Shown here: one piece after another, positions 19,587 to 30,095 of the stretch
How positions within the stretch are numbered: position 1 is the first letter of the stretch
Layout of the letters: each line of letters opens with the position of its first letter
Assembly: GCA_025765595.1 (NCBI GenBank)
Contig: JAIVFH010000259.1
Span: forward strand, 1 to 37,916
DNA: 37,916 nucleotides
Direction: 5' to 3'
DNA from: Obelidium mucronatum
Taxonomy: Eukaryota > Chytridiomycota > Chytridiomycetes > Chytridiales > Chytriomycetaceae
Notes under the pieces: model-generated
Told to the model about the DNA's origin: nothing
The model's database searches: none
What the model saw: the letters and a program-made list of their open reading frames with translations, nothing else
Program-made: the position numbers and the translations under genes

Positions 19587-21390
19587 ATGGCCACAACTTA
19601 CCTGACAGCGTACCTTGGAAACTACTTCCCCTCTATATCGGCTTTGACTACAAGCGGCGAATCAAAACAAATCCGATCCTCAGCACCGTACCCAACCAAA
19701 CATTATTCTTCAACAGCAGACACCCAAAAACATGAATTCCAGTATCAACAACAACAGCAGCACCAGCAGCAGAATCTTCAAAAAGCCGCTCCAGCAGCCC
19801 AATATAATAACCATCCCGCCACAGCCAATTTTGGTAAATATTCTGCCGACGCGTATCACCAGACCCATCAACCCATTCAGAATTATCACATTCCAACACC
19901 ACCAATTCAACCATTCCAAAACACATACCAAATCCCGCCTGTAATGCTTGCACGCTTTGAAGCATTCGAAGATACTTCGGCGTTTAATTGTATGGACGAA
20001 TACGCTCCTGAAATTGAAATGTTCATGCGTGAGATGGAGGTGAGGCAACAGGCAAAAAAAAATTTAACGCGGTCGTGTATTAAACAAAAGGGATGTAGAT
20101 TACAACACTTCCAAACGTCACAAGCATAGACGCTATCCAAACGGAAGTTTCATGGAAGCATCGAAAGTCGTTGATTTTGTGGCTAGTTGAAGTCCATTCA
20201 GAATACGATTTGAGACCGGAAACGCTGTACTTGACAATCAACTATATCGATCGAGTCTGTGCCAAAAGAGTTGTAAAGAAATCTGAATACCAGCTGTTGG
20301 GACTAACGTGTCTCTGGATTGCTGCAAAGTTTGAAGAAAACCATGGTCGCGTTCCCTCGCCAAAAACTCTTTCTATGCTCTTGGAATCCTCAGTGTTACC
20401 GTCTCAGTTTGCAGTTATGGAGAAGGCTATTTTATCCGACTTGGGATTTGTATTGGGGCATCCGACTCCAGAAGCATTCCTCAAGTCTCAGTGCAAGCAG
20501 TTAAACAATGTGAAGCCACCTGTTAGAGCACTTGCAAGGCTGATTATGGAGCTGACTTTGATTCATCGGAGGTTTCGGCCGTTCAGACCCAGTCTCTTGG
20601 CGATGGCCAGTCTTATTCTTGCTGACTCTTTACACACTTGTCGCTTTTGGACTCATTCGGAACCGCTGCTTGGAAGAATAATTAGCAATCTGGAGGAGTG
20701 TTTGATCCAAGCCCCGAGACAAATTCTGGAGAAATACAGAAGTGGAAAGTTTTTGAACATCAGTCTTCACGTCCGATCAATGCTAGATAACAAGTGAGTA
20801 TTTTTATTTATTTCGCCTCGAATAATTGAACGCGGGTATTAAATTGTTTCTCTTGTCTCAGGGCTAATTACTTGCACCAAGCGCGTTTGACTGCCGTACC
20901 CCAGATTCCCACAGACTCACAACCAGGACCGGGATTAATAACACCCCCTAAAGATGCCAGCCCTTTTAAAAACCCATGGGCATTAGATTCATTTCCGCAA
21001 CAGAGAAATCAACTACCTTTGATACCAACACCGAACCACCATCACTACGCTGCACAGTCCACCCCGATATACCAACAGCAGCAGCACCAACAGCAGCAGC
21101 AGCAGCAGCAGCAGCAATATGTGCACAACCAGCAACCGCTGCCTGTGTCATCCTTTCATCTACCCGCGCCTTCTCAACAGTACTATAACCCACACCATCA
21201 GCAGCAACAACTGCAACAACTACAACAACAACCCTACCCACCACAAATAATCTACAAGAATATCGTCCCGTCAAATGCAATCTTGTATCATCCACACATG
21301 CCACAAAATTATCCAATGCAGGTTCGGAATTTTTCTGAAGTATCGTCGCGGTCGGGCACAATTGGATCTGTGTGTGATATGCAGCAGTAG
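19587..21390 (+). CDS. B-type (G2/M) cyclin with glutamine-rich flanks
   Basis: Exons 19587-20039, 20099-20793 and 20862-21390, 558 residues. The first junction (ATGGAG|GTGAGG...GATGTAG|ATTAC) restores the cyclin signature MREMEITTLPN followed by IQTEVSWKHRKSLILWLVEVH. The N-terminal cyclin box follows (LRPETLYLTINYIDR, LGLTCLWIAAKFEE), then a C-terminal box. Such cyclins activate Cdk1 for mitotic entry. An obvious RxxL destruction box was not found. Both ends are low complexity: YQQQQQHQQQ near residue 52 and a longer Gln run near 430, in a Pro/Gln/His tail of about 170 residues that is unusual for mitotic cyclins. A mitotic B-type assignment is likely but an A/B hybrid cannot be excluded. 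Confidence 0.88.
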
Positions 21391-21444
21391 AAAGGAAAGG
21401 AATGTGACTTTCTGAAAAATAAGGGAGCGATGTTTTTCTTCCGA

Positions 21445-21450
21445 AATAAA
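21445..21450 (+). terminator. AATAAA poly(A) signal of cyclin gene
   Basis: AATAAA (part of AATAAATAAAT) 55 bp after the cyclin stop codon. Confidence 0.5.
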
Positions 21451-21558
21451 TAAATAGACCGCCTTATTCTTTCGAATATATTGACTTCACTTTTATGCTG
21501 ATGTTCCAAAAATAGAATTGCCGCGCTGAAAAAGATTGAAAAGTAATATTCCGAAAAA

Positions 21559-23392
21559 ATGTCAAAGGTGCCAATCGCATGGGGCTTTGGAGGCTCAGCA
21601 ATGCAGATGGAAGGAGGTTGGAACCAGGATGGAAAAGGTAAACGAAAGCGGCCAGCAAACAGCTCTATCCTAGTTGACGCTTCTGACTGAATTCCAAAAA
21701 AAAGGCCCGTCCGTTTTCGACACTGCCTACTTGAATCCGAGCTTGCGTCCAACACATGGAACACCCTACAGAGCTGCAGATCACTACAACAGATATAAGG
21801 AGGACTTGGCGTTCTTGTCGCAGTTCAACGCGACGGCCTACCGTTTCTCCATTTCGTGGCCAAGAATCTTGCCTGACTGTACTGGAACTCCAAACCCAGC
21901 TGGAATTAAATACTATTCTGATATGATTGATGAAATCATCAAAAATGGCGCTGAACCCTTCCCAACAATGTTTCACTGGGATTTGCCTCAAGGTGTGTTT
22001 CTGAAGGAGCCCCCCTTGTTTTATGAATTCATAAATTCATAACGAAAATAACTCCACCTTTACAACAGCATGTCAGGACCAATTCAGGGGATTCCAAAGC
22101 GACAAAATTATCGATGCGTTTGCAAACTATGCTAGTGTCCTTTTGGAAAACTATGGTGACCGTGTAAACTACTGGCTCACTTTGAATGAACCTCGCGCCA
22201 ACTGTGACTTTTGCATGCACAAGCCACAATTTGCCCCCTTCACCACCACTGCAGATGCATTGTATTATCAATGTATGCACAACTCCCTCCTTGCTCACGG
22301 AACAGTTGTACAAAACGCCCGGAAAATGCCAAACAGTTCCAAATGGAAGTTTGCCATTCCAAGTATCACCGACTGGCTCGACCCTGAACCCGCCAACCCA
22401 ACTCAAGTCTACGAATCCACTCTTTTGCAAGCGGAATGGTACTTTGACCCCTGCTTTATGGGAGACTATGGACCCAACATCAAAAAAGCGTATCCACTTC
22501 CAGCATTCACGGATGCGCAGAAAGCAATGATGAAAGATAGCTGTGATTTCATTGCGGTGAATATTTATAACTCCATCACGAGAGGTTTGCCGAATTTGCC
22601 TCCTGGAGAAGCGGCGCCATACACAGCGCAGGAAGTTGATGACCCAACCGCTCTTCAGTATTGGCCGAATCCACGTCCGGAAGGAACCAGATTGCTTCCA
22701 AGATTTTTGTACAACAGATACAACAAGGAGGTCGTGATTGCGGAACTGGGTTTGTAACGCTTCTTATTTTTTGGGAGGTTTTGTTGCCGTGAATATTCAC
22801 ATCACAACCTTCTCCTCCTTTTCTTTTTTTGGCAGGATACCACGTTCCAAGAGCCCAAGAAAGTACTTTTGCTCAAGCAGTGCAAGATGACTTGCGTGTT
22901 CAGTTCTGGGAACTAAATGGCCCACAAATTTTGGCTCTTGCAACTGAAGACAAGGTCCCGATTTCTGCTGTCCTCGCGTGGTCATTGATTGACAACTACG
23001 AGTTCGAAACTTATGAATTCAGATGGGGGCATATTGCTGTTGACTGTGAGTTGTTGTGCTCTGGATGTTCATATTTTCCTTTCACTCAGCTCACAGACTA
23101 CTTTTTTTTCTCAGACTGGGATCCAGTGACAGGAAAAGTCAACACGGATAAGGGCAGTCTGAAACGCGAACCAAAAAAGTCCATCTACTACATGCGTGAC
23201 TTTTTCAACAACCACACTGTTACACCATTTGCTCGTAAACTTGCGCCATCGTCCTCAAGCTCTGCAACTTCTTCGTCAACTACTTCCGTCAATCCAACCA
23301 AAGTACCTGCTCAAACAACAAAGAGCGGAGCCGCCAGTGAAATTGTCACAGATTCAATCATGGCGGCTCTTGGGTGGGCGCTTTTAGTGTAA
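21559..23392 (+). CDS. GH1 beta-glucosidase-like protein, copy 1
   Basis: Exons 21559-21637, 21705-21992, 22069-22749, 22836-23045 and 23115-23392; 511 residues. The whole GH1 barrel is recognisable: WGFGGSAMQMEGGW at the start, YRFSISWPRIL, MFHWDLPQ, the acid/base Glu163 in LTLNEP, a Glu348 at the nucleophile position in VVIAELG (family consensus TENG, so the Asn is replaced), and LAWSLIDNYEF. The expected role is hydrolysis of beta-glucosides such as cellobiose. There is no N-terminal signal peptide at the chosen ATG. Yet the C-terminus is a Ser/Thr-rich stretch ending in a hydrophobic tail (SIMAALGWALLV), like a GPI-anchor signal. Introns match those of copy 2 exactly in position and phase. 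Confidence 0.92.
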
Positions 23393-23479
23393 CTTGGTAG
23401 CTTGATCATCCTTTTCCTTCTATTTGCTTTTTGTGTCGTCCGTAGTACAGGAAGCATGTTCTGCATACATTTGTTTGAA

Positions 23480-23485
23480 AATAAA
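23480..23485 (+). terminator. AATAAA poly(A) signal of GH1 copy 1
   Basis: AATAAA (within AATAAATAAAAA) only 13 bp before the ATG of the next gene. The two transcripts must nearly abut or overlap. Confidence 0.45.
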
Positions 23486-23497
23486 TAAAAACACATC

Positions 23498-25810
23498 ATG
23501 TTGACCAAGTCTCCCTCACTTCCACCGGAAGTAATGCAAGAGATCCTGATTCATCTGCCAATCGACGAGAACTTGCTCGCGGCCGCATTGGCTTCTAAGT
23601 GGCTCATCGCTCAAAACCTGTTTGACATCAAGTTTGCTCATGCCCACCTTCAGCATCAAATCTCCGTCGTGGGGAAAACCAGCAACGAAAAGATGGGAAG
23701 AAGACTTTGGGATGACTGGGCAGGCGTTCCTGCTAGCTACCAAGCCCTTTATTACTGCTTGCTTCCTTCTGTTCTGGAGGGTTTTGACATGACCAACGTC
23801 CTTCGCTTTCACTACTTTTACCGCCTGCCGCCATCAACAGCCCTCAACTATTTTCAAAGAGTTACGTTTTATCCGCAGTGGTTGAACTCAAACTGCAAAC
23901 AAGCACTTATTTCATTTGCATTGGAAAGCGAAATTCGTGACATTTACATGCCGTTACTTCAAGATACCCAGATAGACATCGCTTTCCACGGCAAATTTTA
24001 TTTTAAAAAGGCTGTCCTGAAGGGGAACGCTGATGTTGTTCGATTTCTTCTCGATTCTGGAATACATCCAGCAATAGATGACAACTATGCGATTCGACAC
24101 GCATCAGAGTTTGGCCATGGAAATGTCGTCCAAATTTTGCTTGAATCAGGAAATGTGGATCCTTCTGCTGTCGATAATTATGCTATGGCTTGGGCTTCCC
24201 AAAATGGGCACTCAACAGTGGTTGAACTTCTGATTAATGTCGGAAAGATTGATCCAGCAGTAAAGAATAACATTGCGATTCGATACGCGTCTAGGTTCGG
24301 TTGTGAAAAAGTCGTTGAACTGCTGCTGAAAACTGGACGGGTGAATCCTGCTGTCAATAACAATGAAGCCATTCAATCTGCGTCTGAAAATGGCTATGAT
24401 CGAATTGTGAAACTGCTTCTGGATTCAGGAGCCGTAGATCCAGCCGCAAGCAATAATTTCGCTGTTGCCGCAGCATTTGAGAATGGTTACTCACGAGTTG
24501 TCCAACTTCTGCTCGCGTCAGGAATGGTGGATCTAGCAGCAAAGAAAAACGTTGCAATTCGGTGGGCATCACGCTTGGGTTATACCAATGTTGTTCGGCT
24601 TGTTCTTGAATCAGGAAAAGTAGATCCAGCGGCAGACAAGAACTATTAAATTCGATGGGCATCTCAGAAAGGATATGTGGATGTTGTGAAGCTACTGCTT
24701 GAATCCGGCCGAGTGGACCCGTCTGCAATCAACAACTATGCTCTTCGATTGGCGTCTTATTATGGCCATGCCCCAGTAGTTCAGCTACTTCTTGAATCAG
24801 GACTGGTGGATCCCATGGCAGATGGGAACTTTGCCCTTAGGTGGGCCACTTTGCATAAACACGACGATGTGGTTGAACTGCTTCAATCCAATAAATCCTT
24901 GATGACCGCCCACCCAACCAATGAGCATCCACTTGCAGTTGTGGGAGATATCCAACCCACTCTGTTTGTTGAAACACTGATTGGACGAGAGCAAAATCAT
25001 TCCGAGAGACAGGTCATTGCTCGCAGCATTGTAAATTCAAATCCAGGGGCTCTGATTGTCTTGGGCGACATTGTGAACTGGGCACCCGACGAGACGCAAT
25101 GGAAGTCTTTTGATCAACTCTTTGCCACTCTCCAAGTCCCCATATTTCCAATCTGTGGAAATCACGAGTATTGGGCTCTTCCAGTCGTCTCCGTGCCACA
25201 CAGACACATGATAAGCCGCTTCTCCTGGCTGGCTGAGGCAACTTGGTATTCGCGAAGGTACAACTCGCTAGGTCTTCTGTTTGCTGACTCTAACGTGGAT
25301 GTGCTTGGCGAAACAAAGGCTGGTATTCAGTTTGCTTGGATCCAGAACCAACTTGCGCTATTTGATCAAGATCCTTCTGTATCATCGGTTCTTTTTTTCG
25401 CGCATCATCCGCCATTTACAAACAGCGAGTTGACTTGCGATGATGAAACTGGCACGCTAAAAACCCTCGTGAAACTGTTTCTAGAGTCCAAAAAGGCAAT
25501 TGCGTATATAAGCGGACATGTTCATTCGTATGAACGATTCGAAAAGGAGGGAAAGGCGTTTATTGTATCTGGTGGTGGAGGTGGCCCTCGAGTAAAGTTG
25601 CTGAAGGGGAAGCAAATGCGGCATGTGGATTTGGTCCAGCTATCGCTATCGCTTGAACGATCCAAACGACCTTTTCATCATTTATTGATTACGGATGTTT
25701 CTGAACGTGGAGTTGTGAGGTTTCAAGTTCTGGGTGCTGGGAAGGGCGATCGTGGGACTACAGTTATTGATGAGTTTGAATTACATCGGAATAATAATTG
25801 TTTCCATTGA
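23498..25810 (+). CDS. F-box/ankyrin/metallophosphoesterase fusion (copy 6), one in-frame stop
   Basis: One reading frame of 771 codons interrupted by a single TAA (24647-24649, codon 384). ATG 23498 starts an F-box-like region (LPPEVMQEILIHLPIDENL), linker and about nine 31-residue ankyrin units. After the TAA the same frame continues with intact ankyrin units (YAIR expected, Y-stop-IR seen) to VVELLQ. It then passes directly into a calcineurin-like phosphoesterase: VVGDIQ, VLGDIVN, ICGNHEYW, FFAHHPPF and GHVHSYER, the five metal-binding blocks, the first with Gln in place of His. GHVHSYER resembles purple acid phosphatases. If the stop is real, the ankyrin part ends at 383 residues and the phosphoesterase could start at ATG 24902. 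If it is an error or read through, this is a three-domain protein. Confidence 0.82.
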
Positions 25811-25885
25811 TTCTGTAACCAACTTTACTTTGTTAATGAAGTATTCATAGTAACTTGTGACTTCATTTGGAGAAAAATTCCATCA

Positions 25886-27644
25886 ATGGCTAAAGTTCCT
25901 ATAGCTTGGGGGTTTGGCGGCTCTGCCGTTCAGATGGAAGGCGGATGGAACCTGGATGGAAAAGGTATCTTGCATTGTGACGTGCTTGGATTGACTGGCA
26001 GTCTGATTGCATTTAATAGGACCATCCATCTTTGATACTGCCTACTTGAACTCGACCTTGCGCCCAACCCACGGCAAACCATACCGATCAGCCGATCACT
26101 ACAACAGATACAAGGAGGATTTAGCGTTCTTGTCTCAGTTCAAGGCAACTGCCTACCGTTTTTCAATCTCTTGGCCTCGTATCTTGCCAAATTGCACAGG
26201 AACTCCAAACCCAGCCGGTATCAAGTACTATTCTGATATGATTGACGAAATCATTAAAAATGGCGCTGAACCATTCCCAACAATGTTTCACTGGGATTTG
26301 CCGCAAGGTTCGTGTGTCTTGCTTGTTGCCTTTGAATCTTGTACAAGCGAAATTTAACATTGCTCCTCCTTAAGCTTGTCAGGACCAATTCAGGGGATTC
26401 CAAAGCGACAAAATTATCGATGCGTTTGCAAACTATGCTAGTGTCCTTTTGGAAAACTATGGTGACCGTGTAAACTACTGGCTCACTTTGAATGAACCTC
26501 GCGCCAACTGTGACTTTTGCATGCACAAGCCACAATTTGCCCCCTTCACCACCACTTCAGATGCATTGTATTATCAATGTATGCACAACTCCCTCCTTGC
26601 TCACGGAACAGTTGTCCAAAACGCCCGGAAAATGCCAAACAGTTCTAAATGGAAGTTCGCTATTCCAAGTATCACCGACTGGATCGACCCGGAACCAACA
26701 AACCCAACCCAAGTTTACGAATCCACTCTCTTGCAAGCGGAATGGTACTTTGACCCCTGCTTTATGGGAGACTATGGACCCAACATCAAAAAAGCGTATC
26801 CGCTTCCAGCATTCACGGATGCGCAAAAAGCAATGATGAAAGGCAGTTGTGACTTTATTGCGGTGAATATTTACAACTCGATTACTCGGGGAGTACCAGA
26901 TTCTCCTCCAGGCGAAACTACACCATACACAGCTCAAGAAGTGGATGACCCAACTTCTATTATATACTGGCCTCACCCAAACCCAATCGGAACAAGACTA
27001 TTGCCAAGATTCTTGTACAACAGATACAATAAGGAGGTTGTGATTGCCGAACTTGGTAAAGTCCCTTCGTTTTTTTCTTTGTTTCAATGTAAACATGAAT
27101 TAATTTGTATTCCTATCAAAAAGGATACCATGTTCCCAGGACATTGGAGAGTACATTTGCTCAAGCCGTACAAGATGATTTACGTGTTCAATTCTGGCAA
27201 TTAAACGGTCCACAAATTATTGCCCTTGCGACAGAAGACAAGGTCCCAGTCTCAGCCGTTTTAGCTTGGTCCCTGATTGACAACTACGAGTTCTCGACAT
27301 ATGAGCTCAGATGGGGTCATATCGCTGTTGATTGTAGGTTTCCCACCCCAAGTCATGTTTCTTCTTCTTCTAAACAGCTCTTCATTTTATTTCAACAAGA
27401 CTGGGATCCAGTTACTGGAAAAGTAAACTTGGATAAGGGCAGTTTGAGACGCGAACCAAAAAGGTCTATTTACTTTATGAGTGAATTCTTCACAAACAAC
27501 ACGGTCTCGCCATTCAAGCAGCGGTCTGGAACAAACACAACGTTGCCAACGACCACAACAGCTGTTCAAACAACTACAAAGTCTGCTGGAATTTGCATTT
27601 CCTCTGGAATTTTGTTGGCCGTATTTACCGTTTTGTTTGCTTGA
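25886..27644 (+). CDS. GH1 beta-glucosidase-like protein, copy 2
   Basis: Exons 25886-25964, 26020-26307, 26375-27055, 27124-27333 and 27400-27644; 500 residues. Same architecture as copy 1: MAKVPIAWGFGG, FSISWPRIL, Glu163 in LTLNEP, Glu348 in VIAELG, WSLIDNYEF, then a Thr-rich tail and a terminal hydrophobic segment (SSGILLAVFTVLFA) suggesting a GPI anchor. All four introns coincide with those of copy 1, and exon 3 has the same length (681). Parts of exon 3 are almost identical in DNA to copy 1 while exons 1, 4 and 5 are clearly diverged. It begins 76 bp after the phosphoesterase stop. A cell-surface glucosidase is likely; the substrate is unknown. Confidence 0.92.
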
Positions 27645-27754
27645 GTTTTTCCTGCCTCGTTTTCCCTGTTCCCCACCACCCGTCATGCATCATATTATTC
27701 GAATAAGACATTATATTATACGGAAATCTCTAGTCCTTAAATTGCGACAGAAAC

Positions 27755-27760
27755 AATAAA
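27755..27760 (+). terminator. AATAAA poly(A) signal of GH1 copy 2
   Basis: AATAAA 110 bp past the stop, 26 bp from the 3' end of the convergent minus-strand gene at 27787. Confidence 0.5.
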
Positions 27761-27786
27761 CATCAAAAAAAAGAAAAGGAGCCATT

Positions 27787-29878
27787 TCAATGAAGAATTT
27801 CCTGCAACAAAGCAACATCCGGATTCAAAGCCTCAAACAACTCAAAATCGAACATGTTTTCATTGTACCATGGGTACTTGCCATCTTTAGGTGCAGTTCC
27901 CTCTGGAATCACTTTCATAAGACGCTGTGCCATCTTGTCAATTGAGATTACAGAGAGGACTGTTTGGATGTACGCGTCAATCAAGTCATCGATACCAATC
28001 CCGAGCTGGTTGAAGTCTTTTCGGTCCATGAGGAGGAGCCGTTGGGACTCGGTTGTCCATTCGTCATCGGTTTTTACAGAGAGGTTGGTTCCAAGCATTT
28101 CCCAAGAAGTGACTGTAAAACAAGCGCATTAGCAAGGTGTCCTGTTTTTTTTTGGTGTGTTTATCCTTACTTTCTGGGTCATCATCCAAATGCCGCAACA
28201 AAGGCTTCCGTGCCCGTCTCGCATAAATCGCCACCGGTCTGAACCCATTACTATTCGCAGCCACCATCATTCTCAAATCCGAAACAAAAGTATGGTTCTT
28301 TTTGTTTGGAATCGTCCCAACATGGTAAAACTTTCCAGCTCTCGTGATGGAACTCCACGACGCGTTCCCGACAAGAGACTGCACAATAAACTTGTCGTAG
28401 TGATGGTCGGCTTCCATAAAATCTTTAAGTTCTTGTTTGTTGGTGATGGTATAAACGCCCTGGCCTGCGTTAGAGTAGGGCACTTTTAGGACAGCGTGTC
28501 CGCCCATGCTGTCGAGCCAGAGTGGGATTTCTCCCTTGGTTACATTTCTGATTGTTTCGGGGATTCGGACAGAGAGACCCGTTCCATCAAGCTCAGCGTT
28601 GAGAAAGTCGTATGCTCGAGCGGCCATCATTTTGTTTCGTCCTCCAGCAAGGCAAGAAACAACCTTTTTGATTTTTCAAAAACAACATTAAATAAATATA
28701 AAAAAAAGGGAGCTGGAGAGTTTCACTTACACTATTCAACACAATAGTTTTCGAATTAATTGGAAACCGATTCCATGGTTTCTGTGTAACATAACGGAAA
28801 CACGCTCGAATCGGATGCCATTCCTTGGCTTTATCGCGAATCAGCATGACTCCATCGACCCATTTGACTGGCGGAGTGGGATCATCTTCATAGTATTCAA
28901 CAAGCCACACTTTTTCTTTGGTGTGGTCTGCCATGACTGCCGCGTACCCACTTGCTTCCATCGGGTTCTTGTCGTATACTACAGCAAGGTCTCCAAGAGA
29001 TTTATCGGCCTTTCCAATCATTTCTCTGAAAGTGGAGTCAATCACGACTCCGTATCCTTGGGTGGAGATTGCAAAGTCAGGCAAAACGCGTCGTTTTCTT
29101 CATTCGGGTGAACAAAAAAAAATAGAACAAACCTCCATGGTCATCCCCCAATTCAGACAAAAGAGGCATGGATTTTTGACCTGATGGACATGAATTCGTC
29201 TCAACAATAATCATTTGCCGTTGACCAGAAGATGTGGTCACATTGAACAAATCAGAACCGGCCCATTGAAAGTACTTTGGCCTGTTTTTTTTTCAAAAAT
29301 AGAAGGAGAAATTAGAAACAGATCAAATAGAGCACTAAACAAAAATTTTCTTGCACGAGGAACACAACAAAACACGTGTTTTTCAATCGACACACGTCAA
29401 ACCGAAAAAAAATGCTTACTTGTACTCTAGCAAATTCTTCAACGCCTCCTCATTCACTTGCGGGTTCAAATGAGTATATCTCGCTAAAATCCGCTCATTC
29501 CCAAGCGTCAAGAAGGAAGAGACGAGGGGGTGAATATGTGCATTCAACACGCGTGGGTAAAAGTGTTTTTCGGCTTCGAATTCACCAGAGCCAACCACTT
29601 TGGCGCTTAGATTTCCTTTTTTTTTTCATAAGAATTAAAAAGTTCAATAATCTTTTCGTTGGGGGGAAACGCGTCGTGTTTTTCTGTGAAAGAGACATAC
29701 CGAGTTTTTTCTTCTTTGGAGGTTGTGGATCAGCGGCAGCTGCTTTGGGATCTTTCACCGATAAACCACCAATGGCGGCTGGTAGAGAGGTAAAAGATGC
29801 TTCGGATTCACTGTCTGAAGGCGCGTAGGGATCGAGACTCGGCGTTGAATGGACGCTGGAGACTATGTTTGACGCCAT
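27787..29878 (-). CDS. Conserved protein with ATP-grasp-like motifs, copy A
   Basis: Six exons on the minus strand: 29701-29878, 29420-29615, 29133-29281, 28731-29056, 28171-28663 and 27787-28112; 555 residues from ATG 29878. I do not recognise a named family. An acidic/Ser N-terminus and a PPKKKKLG basic patch are followed by a globular domain. Its motifs recall ATP-grasp enzymes: [13 protein letters not shown], then [34 protein letters not shown] (Lys plus Gly-rich loop), KFIVQSLVG and [12 protein letters not shown]...ARRARKPL. The Glu-x-Asn-x-x-Pro-like motif precedes the Lys/Gly loop instead of following it, so a circular permutation is possible. Intron positions match copy B exactly. No signal peptide or membrane segment; a cytosolic ligase-like enzyme is a guess. 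Confidence 0.82.
29372..29384. promoter_or_regulatory. CACGTG-containing motif in intron 2 of copy A
   Basis: ACACGTGTTTTTC (GAAAAACACGTGT on the gene strand) about 35 nt inside intron 2. The same 13-mer lies at the same distance from the donor in intron 2 of copy B, while the rest of the introns differ. Possible E-box or leftover of the duplication. Confidence 0.35.
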
Positions 29879-30095
29879 ATTTTCGACAATTTTTGACAGG
29901 TTCAATTCAAACAAGGTTTTCTGTTTACAACGAAAATGAGGAGTAATCTCGACTCAACAAACATGTGTTTACAGCGTCAGGTAACTTTTAATAAAAATAA
30001 ATCCAAGCTCTCATCATAATATTCAGGAACCCGTCGATAACACACCAAAAAACACACACATACCAAGAAAAAAAAATAATACGACTTTTTAAGAA

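Noticed and set aside
20966..21361. Minus-strand frame rich in Val and Ala opposite the cyclin tail
   Set aside because: It is the antisense of the CAG/CAA glutamine tract (poly-Val/Ala) and has no independent support.
22186..22530. Alternative-frame open reading frames conserved in both GH1 copies (also 26492-26836)
   Set aside because: Their similarity follows from the near-identical exon 3 DNA, and the real frame explains the constraint.
24620..24667. A 48-nt intron (GTAGAT...TCTCAG) removing the TAA in the ankyrin/phosphoesterase gene
   Set aside because: Phase would fit, but it deletes 16 residues of a clean ankyrin unit and has no good branch site. Kept only as an alternative.
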